From: Acidimicrobiia bacterium
Lineage (GTDB): Bacteria; Actinomycetota; Acidimicrobiia; Spongiisociales; Spongiisociaceae
DNA: 64,000 nt
Assembly: GCA_011523635.1 (NCBI GenBank)
Contig: WTGI01000059.1
Location: 19,782 to 83,781, forward strand
Reading direction: 5' to 3'
Of this stretch, positions 1 to 7,989 are shown in pieces. The notes beneath the pieces are model-generated. The model saw only the letters and a program-made list of their open reading frames with translations. It searched no databases and was not told the origin of the DNA. A program made the translations under genes and the position numbers. Position 1 is the stretch's first letter, and every line of letters begins with the position of its first letter.

Positions 1-528
1 CAGCAGGGTCCGGAATGACTGGCCGAAGGCCGACGACACCACAACGGCCAGCACGACTGCCGGGAACGCGAACTGTATGTCCACCAAGCGCATCAGCACG
101 TCGTTGATCCACCTGAGTTTTCGATTCCGGGACGTGGAGGCGGCCACCATCCCGATCGTTCCTCCGAGAATGAGGGCCAGCACGGGGGTCAGGACGGCCA
201 CGAGAGCCGACATCCTCGATCCGTGGATCACCCTGGAAAGGATGTCACGGGCGATCTCGTCGGAGCCGAAGATGTGCTCCGGCCAGTCGGGCCCCGTGTT
301 GGGCGAGGTCAGGCCCACCATGTAGGGATCGTACGGGGACAGCCAGTGGGCGAATATCGCCACGATTATGACGAACACGACCCAGGCCAACCCGAGCTTG
401 GCCCGGAATGGCAGCCTCCCCATCTTCAACGGACCGGCGGGAGCAGCCTTCATCGCAGCCTCGACCGACTTGGGGCCGAACCTGATCCGTGGCCGGTGTT
501 CGGGGTTGGGGTCGCGCGCTTCGCTCAC
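1..528 (-). CDS. Dpp/Opp-type ABC transporter permease (DppC-like), 3' end cut by window edge
   Basis: Reading the minus strand from 528 gives a GTG start (MSEARDPNPEHRPRIR) and an open frame to the window edge with no stop, so the C-terminus is missing. A cytoplasmic N-terminal tail of about 45 residues is followed by a first membrane segment (LAWVVFVIIVAIFAHWL), the family-typical YDPY stretch, FGSDEIARDILSRVIHGSR and a second membrane segment. That order is characteristic of the second permease of peptide/nickel importers (BPD_transp_1 with OppC_N). The GTG lies one base after the stop of the upstream DppB-like gene, so the two are translationally coupled. ATG codons further in are less likely because they would cut into the conserved N-terminal tail. 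Substrate cannot be assigned. Confidence 0.85.
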   Translation of the reverse strand, partial: MSEARDPNPEHRPRIRFGPKSVEAAMKAAPAGPLKMGRLPFRAKLGLAWVVFVIIVAIFAHWLSPYDPYMVGLTSPNTGPDWPEHIFGSDEIARDILSRVIHGSRMSALVAVLTPVLALILGGTIGMVAASTSRNRKLRWINDVLMRLVDIQFAFPAVVLAVVVSSAFGQSFRTLL

Positions 529-529
529 G

Positions 530-1498
530 TCACGTATTCTCTCGGGCGCTCGGTTTGAAGATGATGAACGCCACGTCGGCAGCCAGGTTGGAGAGAACGA
601 ACATCAACGCGCCGACCATGGCGATGCCGGTGACGATGTTGAAGTCGCCGGTTGTGGCGGAGTCGATCATCTTCCAACCCAGGCCGCGGAGGTTGAAGAC
701 CCTCTCCACCAGCACCACGCCACCCAGGATGTAGCCGGCCTGCAATCCGAGCACGGTCAACGGGGCCACCAGCGCGTTGCGGAGCACGTTCTTGCGGACG
801 ATCTTCCGGTCCCTCAGTCCTATCCCGCGCGCAGTGCGAACGTAGTCCTTCTCCAACTCGTCCAGCACCGACGAACGCACCACGCGGGTTAGGAACCCGC
901 CGACGGGGAGGGCTATCGATAAGGAGGGTAGGGTAAGTGCCCTCAGCCAGCCGATCTTGTCCTCGCTGAAGGGCACCCAACTCCCGGCGGGGAACCACGT
1001 GAACCCTATGGGGTTCGCCAGGGCGAAGGTCAGGATCAATAGCAGAGCCAACCAGAAGATCGGCATCGAGAGCACCCCCAGCGTCACCGCCCTGACTGTG
1101 GAATCCCACCAGCTGCCCGCGAAATAGGCGGAGCTCACCCCCAGTACGAAGGCAATCAGGGTGGCCAGGAACAACGAAACCGCCGCCACCGATAGCGAGA
1201 TCCCGATGCCTTCACCGAGGATGGTAAGGACGGGCCGGTCGCCGTAGACGCTTAAGCCGAAGTCGCCTTGTGACAGGTCTCCCAGGTACCGCCCGTAGCG
1301 GATGAGCACCGGATCGTTGAGCCCGAATTCCTCGGCGAGCTGCTCGCGCGCCTCGTCGCTGGCGTAAAGCCCCAGGCCCGCGTAGCGAGCGTCGACCGGA
1401 GAGAACTCCAGCATCACGAACACGTAGAACGTGATGCCGATGATGACCGGTAGGGCTTGGAGGAGACGTTGCAGGACGAGCCTGCTCACGGCTCCCAT
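530..1498 (-). CDS. Dpp/Opp-type ABC transporter permease (DppB-like)
   Basis: This 322-residue membrane protein is the first permease of a peptide/nickel-type ABC importer. It starts with a short cytoplasmic tip and a membrane helix (LPVIIGITFYVFVMLEFSP). It then shows the family pattern of an extracytoplasmic stretch with a LAEEFGLNDPVLIRYGRYLGDL motif and about five further helices, with the EAA-like coupling loop near LEKDYVRTARGIGLRDRKI. Length and order fit DppB/GsiC. It follows the binding-protein gene with a 73-bp gap containing a hairpin and runs into the DppC-like gene with one base between. No ATPase genes are seen for this importer inside the window; they may lie beyond the left edge. 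The substrate is unknown, but the divergent hydantoinase pair suggests a cyclic amide or small peptide. Confidence 0.9.
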   Translation of the reverse strand: MGAVSRLVLQRLLQALPVIIGITFYVFVMLEFSPVDARYAGLGLYASDEAREQLAEEFGLNDPVLIRYGRYLGDLSQGDFGLSVYGDRPVLTILGEGIGISLSVAAVSLFLATLIAFVLGVSSAYFAGSWWDSTVRAVTLGVLSMPIFWLALLLILTFALANPIGFTWFPAGSWVPFSEDKIGWLRALTLPSLSIALPVGGFLTRVVRSSVLDELEKDYVRTARGIGLRDRKIVRKNVLRNALVAPLTVLGLQAGYILGGVVLVERVFNLRGLGWKMIDSATTGDFNIVTGIAMVGALMFVLSNLAADVAFIIFKPSARENT

Positions 1499-1535
1499 CA
1501 GACCCTACCGGCCTCTACCGATACCAACCCGATAT

Positions 1536-1566
1536 CGGCTCGGTTGCTACTTGATCTGCCGAGCCG
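1536..1566 (-). terminator. Hairpin between binding-protein and permease genes
   Basis: CGGCTCGG at 1536-1543 pairs perfectly with CCGAGCCG at 1559-1566 across a 15-base loop. No T-tract follows on the minus strand, so it may act as a partial terminator or as an RNA-stabilising 3' end that gives more binding protein than permease. A comparable hairpin sits at the same place in the second importer (60990-61021). Confidence 0.35.
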
Positions 1567-1571
1567 GCCGG

Positions 1572-3302
1572 CTATTCGCCGGACGGATGCACGCCGAACA
1601 TCGTCATACCCAGCGTCTGCGGCATCTGGTAGCCGGCCACGGACTTGTGCCAGGCGTGAGCTATGGGCTGGAACAGGATCGGAACCGCACCGGCCTCGGT
1701 AACGAGTATCTCGTTGGCCGCCGCGTACAGATCGTTCTGTTTGTCGAAGTCCGGCTCCTCAAGCGCCTGGTCGAGAAGGTCGTTCAGCGTTGACGGAACG
1801 TTCTCCGTGGCGAAGCTGGCGTTCTCGGCCCAGCCGCCCCACCAGCCGCGGAACAGGTTGTCCGGGTCATAGGTGAACACCTCGAACCCGATGGTGGCCA
1901 CCCAGGCGTCGTACCGGGCGGGGCCGCCGTCTTCGGGCCGCATGATGTCGGATACCCAGCGGGCGTCGATCGAGTCCACCAGGAGCAGCGGGTCGAAGCC
2001 GCCCAGCTGCATCGTCTGAGCGAGCAGCGGCGCCTGCGGGTAGACGTACGCCCACTCGACGACACCGAGCTGGAATTGCACCGGCGCGTTGTCCGGGTCG
2101 TATCCGGCCTCCCTGAGCAGTGCCTTCGACTTCTCGGGGTCGTAGTTGTACTGCATCTGCGGTTCCCGGAACCGGTCGCTCTCCGGAGGGAGCGGCGAGC
2201 GGGCGATCCGACCCTCGCCGGCCAAGCCGATCTCGATCAGCTGCGGCGCGTCGATGGAGTACATCACTGCCTGGCGCACCCGCTGGTCGTCGAAGGGGGG
2301 CTTGGTGGTGTTGAAGAAGATCATCTCGAGGAACGTGGTCTCCCGAGCAACGCCGAGACTGAGGTTCGGCGAGTCTTCGATAGCCCGGTAGAGCTGCGGG
2401 GACACCCCGTCCAGGATCTGCACCTGGCCGGCCTCGGCCTGGGCGATCCGTCCCGAGAGTTCAGGGATGACCAGATAGGTGATGTCCTTGGCCGCCAAAG
2501 GCATGGGACCCTCGTATCCGTCGTACCGCTTGAACGTGTTGATCTCGGTGTCGAACGGGCCGTCAACCATCATCGAACCTGACGAAGGAGTCGGTGCGAA
2601 TGAGTAGTCCATGCCGCCCATCGCCTCTACGACCGCCTCGGGATAGGCATTGATGCCGGAGATCCGCTGGAACAGGACGTCCTCGGGCATCCGCTGGGTG
2701 AGGTTGAACCGGAGTTCGTCGTCGGCGACGACCTCAACCGACTCGATGAAGGAGATGTACGCCGTGAAGGGCGAGCCCAACTCCTTTTCAGGAGCCAGCC
2801 GGGAGAACCCGTACGCGATGTCGGACGCCTTGATCGGCGAGCCGTCGGTGAACGTCCGGTCCGTCCTCACCTTCACGCTGTAGGTGGTGGCATCGACCTG
2901 CTGGGGCATCTCGGCCGCCAGGCCCGGAATCAGTGACCGATCCGGAAGCTTGATCAGCAAACCCTCGAAGGTGTGCTGGCCCGAGGCGAGGGCGCCGCCC
3001 GTTGTCCGGTTGTTGTCGAGCGAGATCCAGCCGCCCACCTGCGCGAGCGTGATGCTGTCGAACTCCGCCGGAGCGTCCGCCATCATTGCGGTGGTGGTGG
3101 TCTCCTCCGCCATGGCCGCCTCTGTGGTGGCCGGGGCTGCGGCTGCCGTAGTGGCGGGGGCTGCGGTGGTGGCCGGGGCTGCCGTGGTGGCTGGAGTGTC
3201 GTCCCCTCCGCAGGCCGCCAGTACCGTCGGAGCAACGGCACCAACCCCGATCATGAGACCGCTACGCTTTAGGAACTCTCTTCGGTCCATTGATTTGGGC
3301 AC
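1572..3302 (-). CDS. ABC transporter substrate-binding lipoprotein (SBP family 5)
   Basis: A 576-residue extracytoplasmic binding protein of the peptide/nickel family. The N-terminus carries a twin-arginine-like signal (DRREFLKRSG, residues 6-15), a hydrophobic stretch and the lipobox LAAC with the lipid-modified Cys at about residue 31, so it is probably a Tat-exported lipoprotein. A low-complexity ATTAAP repeat tether follows to about residue 75. The body has the SBP_bac_5 layout (TYSVKVRTDRTFTDGSPIKASDIAYGF; RQAVMYSIDAPQLIEIG). I place the start at GTG 3302 because GGGAGGAG lies six bases upstream; TTG 3308 and ATG 3290 are alternatives. It heads the leftward transporter operon and is divergent from hyuA, which hints that the ligand is a hydantoin-like or cyclised peptide compound (inference). 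Confidence 0.88.
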   Translation of the reverse strand: MPKSMDRREFLKRSGLMIGVGAVAPTVLAACGGDDTPATTAAPATTAAPATTAAAAPATTEAAMAEETTTTAMMADAPAEFDSITLAQVGGWISLDNNRTTGGALASGQHTFEGLLIKLPDRSLIPGLAAEMPQQVDATTYSVKVRTDRTFTDGSPIKASDIAYGFSRLAPEKELGSPFTAYISFIESVEVVADDELRFNLTQRMPEDVLFQRISGINAYPEAVVEAMGGMDYSFAPTPSSGSMMVDGPFDTEINTFKRYDGYEGPMPLAAKDITYLVIPELSGRIAQAEAGQVQILDGVSPQLYRAIEDSPNLSLGVARETTFLEMIFFNTTKPPFDDQRVRQAVMYSIDAPQLIEIGLAGEGRIARSPLPPESDRFREPQMQYNYDPEKSKALLREAGYDPDNAPVQFQLGVVEWAYVYPQAPLLAQTMQLGGFDPLLLVDSIDARWVSDIMRPEDGGPARYDAWVATIGFEVFTYDPDNLFRGWWGGWAENASFATENVPSTLNDLLDQALEEPDFDKQNDLYAAANEILVTEAGAVPILFQPIAHAWHKSVAGYQMPQTLGMTMFGVHPSGE

Positions 3303-3518
3303 AACCAACTCCTCCCGCTTGGGATGCCACGTCCGGGAGAATATAATAGGTGGAGATGTCAGTCGGCAACTTGTCCCATTCTGCTTTCTTGTGTCTACAT
3401 GTATTGTTCAAGTAAGATAGTCATATCGAACAGAAGCCATCGGTCTGACGATTTATTTATATCCAAGACGTTATAAACATGGCACCTCATCGAATCTGAG
3501 TCTTCTCAAGGCGTTCAA
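3303..3518. promoter_or_regulatory. AT-rich divergent promoter region between transporter and hyuAB
   Basis: This 216-bp gap separates the leftward transporter operon from rightward hyuAB. Its middle and right part (about 3385-3480) is clearly AT-rich against the GC-rich surroundings, with runs such as GATTTATTTATATCC and TTATAAAC. That is where divergent promoters and an operator are expected. I cannot place convincing -35/-10 pairs or an operator palindrome. Confidence 0.4.
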
Positions 3519-5621
3519 ATGGTCGGATCAGCAGGCAACGGGTTACGGGTAGGTGTCGATATCGGCGGCACCTTCACCGACCTGATGATGATCGGCCAGT
3601 CCGGACAGGTCGAGATCGGCAAGGTGCTCACCACTCCCGATCCGTCGCGAGGGGTCGAGGAGGTGCTGGTGCGAACGCTCGATCGTTCGGGCTACTCCGG
3701 TGCTTCGGTCCGCCATCTGGTGCACGGCACCACCCTGGTAACCAATGCCATCATCGAGCGCAAGGGCGCCCGGACAGCTCTGCTCACCACCTCGGGGTTC
3801 CGGGACTCAATAGAGATAGGCCGCGAGCATCGCTACGAGCTGTACGACCTGAACCTGGAGCACCCCAGGCCGCTCGTGCCCCGCCATCTCCGTTTCGATG
3901 TGCCTGAGCGGACCTTGACCGATGGCGCGCAGGCCATCGAACTCGGTGGGGACTACGTGGCGCGCCTGGTCCGTGAGTTGGCCGGCGCCGGCGTGGAGGC
4001 GGTGGCCATCTGCTTCCTCCATTCCTTCGCCAATCCCGAGTCCGAGGAACAGGCCAGGGGTGTAGTCAATGGACAGGCCCCGGAGATGCGGGTCTCGATC
4101 TCCTCGGAGGTCGTTCCCGAGATCGGCGAGTTCGAGCGGGCCTCCACGACGATCGCCAACGTCTATGTCCAGCCACTGGTAGAGGACTACCTGCATGGAC
4201 TCCGCCGCCGCATGGAGAGGATCGGATTCGAAGGGCAGCTGTTCGTGATGCTCTCGAGCGGCGGTGTGGCCACCCTCGACACCTGTGTCCGGTTCCCGAT
4301 CCGTCTCCTCGAGTCGGGCCCGGCCGCCGGAGCGCTGGCGGCGGCGGCGGTAGGGACGGCCATGGGCCGTGACTCGCTGCTGTCCTTCGACATGGGGGGT
4401 ACCACCGCCAAACTCAGCGTGGTGGACGGGGGCGAGCCCCTCGTCACCCACGACTTCGAGGTGGACCGCCGCTATCGCTTCAAGAAGGGCTCCGGTCTTC
4501 CGGTGAAGGTTCCGGTCATAGAGATGATCGAGATCGGCGCGGGCGGGGGGTCCATCGCCCGGGTCGACTCCCTGGGGCTGCTCAAGGTGGGTCCCGACTC
4601 GGCCGGCGCCGATCCCGGACCGGTCTGTTACTCCCGGGGCGGGACGTCCCCCACGGTGACCGACGCCGATCTGGTACTCGGCTACCTGGACCCCGATTAC
4701 TTCCTGGGCGGCGCAATGAAGCTGGACGTGGCCGCCGCCGAAGCCTCCCTCGCCAGGAGCATTGGCAGCCCGTTGGGGATGTCGGTTCCGGAGGCCGCCT
4801 GGGGGGTTCACCAGGTCGTCAACGAGGCCATGGCCAACGCCGCCCGGGTCCATGTAGTGGAACGCGGGAAGAACCCCAGAGCCCTGCCGGTGGTCGCCTT
4901 CGGAGGCGCCGGACCGGTCCATGGTTACGGTGTCGCCGAGTTGTTGGGCAGCACCGAGTTGGTACTGCCCTACGGCGCCGGCGTCACCAGCGCCATGGGC
5001 CTCCTGGTGGCGCCGCTCGCCTTCGACTTCGTGCGGTCCTACTACGGAAGGCTCGACGAATTGGACTGGGGTGCGGTGACCGGCATATTCGAGGAAATGG
5101 AGCGGGAAGGAACCGACCTTCTGGTGGAGTCGGGCGCCGGACGTGACGAGATCACTCACACGAGGACCGCTGACATTCGCTACGTGGGCCAGGGCCACGA
5201 GATACGGGTTCCGATCCCGGACGGGTCGCTGACGGTCCGCCAGCGCCGGACGATATACGAGGAGTTCGACCGGGTCTACCAGACCCTTTACGGCCGGGAG
5301 GGGCCTCCGGTCGGTCTCGAGGCCCTCACCTGGCGCGTGGTGAGCCGGGGACCGCGCCCCATGCCCGTCGAGACGGCCAGGGGCGACGTGACCGGCGATG
5401 CTGAGGCGGCCCGCAAGGGTGAGCGCCCGGCCTTCTTCCCGTCCGAGGGGGGATTCGTCACCACGCCGGTATACGACCGCTACCGGCTGGGTCCCGGCTC
5501 GACGATGGCCGGGCCGGCGATCATCGAGGAGCGGGAGTCCACCGCCATCATCGGACCGGGCGGCCTGGTGCGGGTGGACGACCGGCTCAACATCGTCGTC
5601 TCGCTCGGAGGGGAAGTATGA
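3519..5621 (+). CDS. hyuA: Hydantoinase/oxoprolinase family protein, HyuA subunit
   Basis: A 700-residue protein with the full hydantoinase A layout: an N-terminal ASKHA-type nucleotide-binding motif GVDIGGTFTD (residues 12-21), a conserved HGTT-LVTNAIIER stretch near 70, a second phosphate-binding motif SFDMGGTTAKLS around residues 289-300, GAGGGSIAR near 343, and the C-terminal segment with AGPAIIEE. The family uses ATP to open five-membered cyclic amides (hydantoins, 5-oxoproline) or carboxylates ketones. The start at ATG 3519 gives the usual N-terminus. The next gene, hyuB, begins inside the last codons, so the two subunits are made together. It is divergent from a peptide-type importer, and a second HyuB plus HyuA fragment occur at the right end of the window. 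Exact substrate unknown. Confidence 0.93.
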   Translation: MVGSAGNGLRVGVDIGGTFTDLMMIGQSGQVEIGKVLTTPDPSRGVEEVLVRTLDRSGYSGASVRHLVHGTTLVTNAIIERKGARTALLTTSGFRDSIEIGREHRYELYDLNLEHPRPLVPRHLRFDVPERTLTDGAQAIELGGDYVARLVRELAGAGVEAVAICFLHSFANPESEEQARGVVNGQAPEMRVSISSEVVPEIGEFERASTTIANVYVQPLVEDYLHGLRRRMERIGFEGQLFVMLSSGGVATLDTCVRFPIRLLESGPAAGALAAAAVGTAMGRDSLLSFDMGGTTAKLSVVDGGEPLVTHDFEVDRRYRFKKGSGLPVKVPVIEMIEIGAGGGSIARVDSLGLLKVGPDSAGADPGPVCYSRGGTSPTVTDADLVLGYLDPDYFLGGAMKLDVAAAEASLARSIGSPLGMSVPEAAWGVHQVVNEAMANAARVHVVERGKNPRALPVVAFGGAGPVHGYGVAELLGSTELVLPYGAGVTSAMGLLVAPLAFDFVRSYYGRLDELDWGAVTGIFEEMEREGTDLLVESGAGRDEITHTRTADIRYVGQGHEIRVPIPDGSLTVRQRRTIYEEFDRVYQTLYGREGPPVGLEALTWRVVSRGPRPMPVETARGDVTGDAEAARKGERPAFFPSEGGFVTTPVYDRYRLGPGSTMAGPAIIEERESTAIIGPGGLVRVDDRLNIVVSLGGEV

Positions 5622-7354
5622 CCAGCCGGACGCGTCTGGATCCGGTCCTCATCGAGGTGCTCTGGAGCCGGGTCCTGTCGGTCGTCAACGAGCAGCAGGT
5701 GGCCCTGCAGCGGACGGCCTTCAGCACCATCGTGCGTGAGACCCAGGACCTGGCCTGTGGGGTCTTCGACACCAACGGCTGGATGATGGCCCAGTCGGTC
5801 ACCGGGACCCCCGGGCACATCAACGCCATGGCCACCGGGGTACGCCATTTCCTGAAGGAGTACCCGCCGGGCACGCTTAGCCCCGGAGACGTGCTGCTCA
5901 CCAACGACCCCTGGATGACCGCCGGCCAGATCAACGACATAACGGTGTTGACGCCGGTCTTTAGGAACGGCATCGAGGTTGCCTACTTCGCCAACACCTG
6001 CCACGCGGCCGACATCGGCGGGCGCATTCTCTCCGCCGAGGCCCGAGAGGTGTACGAGGAGGGCCTGCGTATCCCCATCATGAAGCTGTACGACCGGGGC
6101 GCCATCAACCAGGACCTGATCTCCATCGTCCGGGCCAACGTCCGCACCCCTGATGAGACGGTGGGCGATCTGTATGCCCAGACCTCTTGCAACGACGTCG
6201 GCGCCAGGGCGCTGCTCAGCTTCATGGACGAGTTCGAACTCGACTCCATCGATCCTCTTTCCCACGAGATCATCAGCCGCTCGGAGGAGGCGATGCGCGG
6301 CGCCATCCGGGAGATTCCCAACGGCGTGCACGAGCACGAGACCTGGAGCGACGGCTTCGAGGAGCCGATCCTCATCAAGGCGAAGGTGACCATCGAGGAC
6401 GAGGACATCCTCATCGACTTCGCCGGTTCGTCGCCGGAGAGCGTCCGGGGAATCAACGTGGTCTTCAACTACACCCACGCCTATGCCTCCTTCGCGATGA
6501 AGGCGGCCATCAGCCCCGATGTTCCCCACAACGACGGGGCCTTCCGTCCGGTGCACGTGTCGGCCCCTCCCGGGTCGATCCTCAACTGCCTGGAGCCTGC
6601 CGCAGTGGCCTCCCGGCACATCATCGGCCACTTCCTGCCCGGGGTCGTGTTCGGTGCGCTGGCGGAGGCCTTGCCCGACCAGCTTATGGCGCCCGGTTCC
6701 GACCCGATCTGGATCTCGATCTGGCGGGGGAGGCCCCGGCGGTCGGACGACCGGTTTACCTTCAGCCTGTTCCAGTGCGGCGGGGCGGGGGCTCGGGCGG
6801 CCAAGGACGGCCTCAACACGACCGGCTTCCCCAGCGGGGTGGCGGGGGTGCCGGCCGAGTCCGTGGAGACCCTCACATCCATGGTCCAGCATCGGCGGGA
6901 ACTACGCACCGACTCCGGCGGAGCGGGCAGGTTCCGAGGCGGGCTGGGGCAGTGGACCGAGATGAGCTGTCGCACCGACGAGCCTTGGACGGTCTCGGGC
7001 ATGGTCGATCGCATCTCCTACCCGCCCGAGGGGCTGCTGGGAGGAGGGTACGGAGCGGCCGGCGAGTTCCGGATCGACGGCGCCAAGGAGGCTCAACCGA
7101 AACGCCTGCTGGTACTCGACCCCGCCAGCCGGGTGCAGCTCAACCTGCCGGGCGGCGGCGGCTACGGAGATCCGTTCACCCGGGACCCCGGGGCGGTCCT
7201 GTGGGACGTTATCGAGGGCTATGTCTCCGTGGAGGGGGCGAGGCGTGACTACGGCGTGGTGGTCGAGTACCTCGGCGATGGCGACCAACTGGTACGTCTA
7301 CCCGCCGACTACCGCCTCGACCTGGAAGCCACAGAGTTGCTGCGTACGTCCTGA
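5618..7354 (+). CDS. hyuB: Hydantoinase/oxoprolinase family protein, HyuB subunit
   Basis: A 578-residue partner of HyuA. It shows the HyuB pattern: DPVLIEVLWSRVLSVVNEQQVALQRTAFSTIVRE at the start, DLACGVFD, PGHINAM, GDVLLTNDPW and, near the C-terminus, the Gly-rich NLPGGGGYGDP motif. The ATG overlaps the hyuA stop by four bases, so translation is coupled. Together with HyuA it should form an ATP-dependent cyclic-amide hydrolase (hydantoinase, 5-oxoprolinase) or an acetone-carboxylase-like enzyme; the motifs do not separate these. It ends 27 bp before a convergent toxin gene. No truncation or frameshift seen. Confidence 0.93.
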   Translation: MTSRTRLDPVLIEVLWSRVLSVVNEQQVALQRTAFSTIVRETQDLACGVFDTNGWMMAQSVTGTPGHINAMATGVRHFLKEYPPGTLSPGDVLLTNDPWMTAGQINDITVLTPVFRNGIEVAYFANTCHAADIGGRILSAEAREVYEEGLRIPIMKLYDRGAINQDLISIVRANVRTPDETVGDLYAQTSCNDVGARALLSFMDEFELDSIDPLSHEIISRSEEAMRGAIREIPNGVHEHETWSDGFEEPILIKAKVTIEDEDILIDFAGSSPESVRGINVVFNYTHAYASFAMKAAISPDVPHNDGAFRPVHVSAPPGSILNCLEPAAVASRHIIGHFLPGVVFGALAEALPDQLMAPGSDPIWISIWRGRPRRSDDRFTFSLFQCGGAGARAAKDGLNTTGFPSGVAGVPAESVETLTSMVQHRRELRTDSGGAGRFRGGLGQWTEMSCRTDEPWTVSGMVDRISYPPEGLLGGGYGAAGEFRIDGAKEAQPKRLLVLDPASRVQLNLPGGGGYGDPFTRDPGAVLWDVIEGYVSVEGARRDYGVVVEYLGDGDQLVRLPADYRLDLEATELLRTS

Positions 7355-7381
7355 CGCGCCCGGTAGGCGTGCAGAGACCCG

Positions 7382-7690
7382 TCAGCAGTCTGACAAGGCT
7401 TCGAGCGCGGAGCAGATCTCGTGTCGGCGATGCCAGATGGAGCCGAGCCTTGACGTCAGGAAAGATTTGGGGACCGGCTGGAGGTTGTCGAAAGAAGCCA
7501 CGCTGGTCTCGGGAAGCCCGTCCTCTCTCCCGAGCAGAACCTCGGTGGGGATCCCCCTGATCGTGCGGGTCACCGGCGCTACGAGGATCCTGTTTAGCAC
7601 GGGAACTGCCTCGCTGCGGGTGACCACGAGCACCGGCCGGCGTTGACCCTCTGACTCCGCCCACCAGATGTCTCCCTGCACGGGAGTCAC
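7382..7690 (-). CDS. MazF/PemK-family toxin (mRNA interferase)
   Basis: About 102 residues starting at GTG 7690 (MTPVQGDIWWAESEG). The PemK/MazF core is recognisable: QGDIWWAE, RRPVLVVTRSEAV, NRILVAPVTRTIRGIPTEVLL, ASFDNLQPVPKSFLTSRLG. The family cleaves mRNA in a ribosome-independent way and is held inactive by its antitoxin. I prefer GTG 7690 to the upstream start at 7735 because the protein then begins at the conserved strand and the GTG overlaps the antitoxin stop by four bases (GTGA), the normal arrangement for such pairs. Expression should be repressed with the antitoxin from the palindromic site at 7949-7973. Confidence 0.88.
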   Translation of the reverse strand: MTPVQGDIWWAESEGQRRPVLVVTRSEAVPVLNRILVAPVTRTIRGIPTEVLLGREDGLPETSVASFDNLQPVPKSFLTSRLGSIWHRRHEICSALEALSDC

Positions 7691-7935
7691 CAAGGTTCCT
7701 CGGCGATCATGGATCTGGCCATATCTTCGCTCCATCCCGCCTCATCCTCGGCCTGAGGTCGGCGGCGGTAGCCGTCGACGATCGACGCAGCCACCGAGCG
7801 CCGGCGCTCGGTGTCGACCACCGCTCGCAGGCCTCTACGTACCGCGTCGGATCTCGACTTCACAGCTCCGTTTTCTACGAGCTGGTCCACTTGGCGAACC
7901 AACTCATCGTCTACCCGCGTTACCAGTTGTGTCAT
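7687..7935 (-). CDS. Ribbon-helix-helix antitoxin
   Basis: An 82-residue protein (MTQLVTRVDDELVRQVDQLVENG) with the short N-terminal strand and two helices of ribbon-helix-helix DNA-binding antitoxins (SRSDAVRRGLRAVVD), followed by a charged C-terminal tail (EDEAGWSEDMARSMI) of the kind that wraps and inhibits MazF-type toxins. The open frame continues upstream to 7983, but ATG 7935 fits better: it starts at the RHH strand and a TATGCT -10 box ends six bases before it, the pattern of a leaderless actinobacterial transcript. It is immediately upstream of and overlaps the toxin. Confidence 0.85.
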   Translation of the reverse strand: MTQLVTRVDDELVRQVDQLVENGAVKSRSDAVRRGLRAVVDTERRRSVAASIVDGYRRRPQAEDEAGWSEDMARSMIAEEPW

Positions 7936-7941
7936 GCGAAA

Positions 7942-7973
7942 AGCATAGCATTCCGTACTACGACTACGGAATG
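7942..7973 (-). promoter_or_regulatory. Leaderless promoter and palindromic operator of the toxin-antitoxin operon
   Basis: On the minus strand TATGCT (7947-7942) lies six bases before the antitoxin ATG. Just upstream is a perfect 9-bp inverted repeat, CATTCCGTA (7949-7957) and TACGGAATG (7965-7973), around a 7-base spacer. It covers the -10 to -35 spacer, where binding of the RHH antitoxin would block RNA polymerase. Confidence 0.6.
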
Positions 7974-7989
7974 TGAACCGCACCAGCGG

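Noticed and set aside
3100..3200. Short GC-rich repeats resembling a CRISPR or minisatellite
   Set aside because: They encode the Ala/Thr/Pro lipoprotein tether in frame; units are short, contiguous and without spacers.
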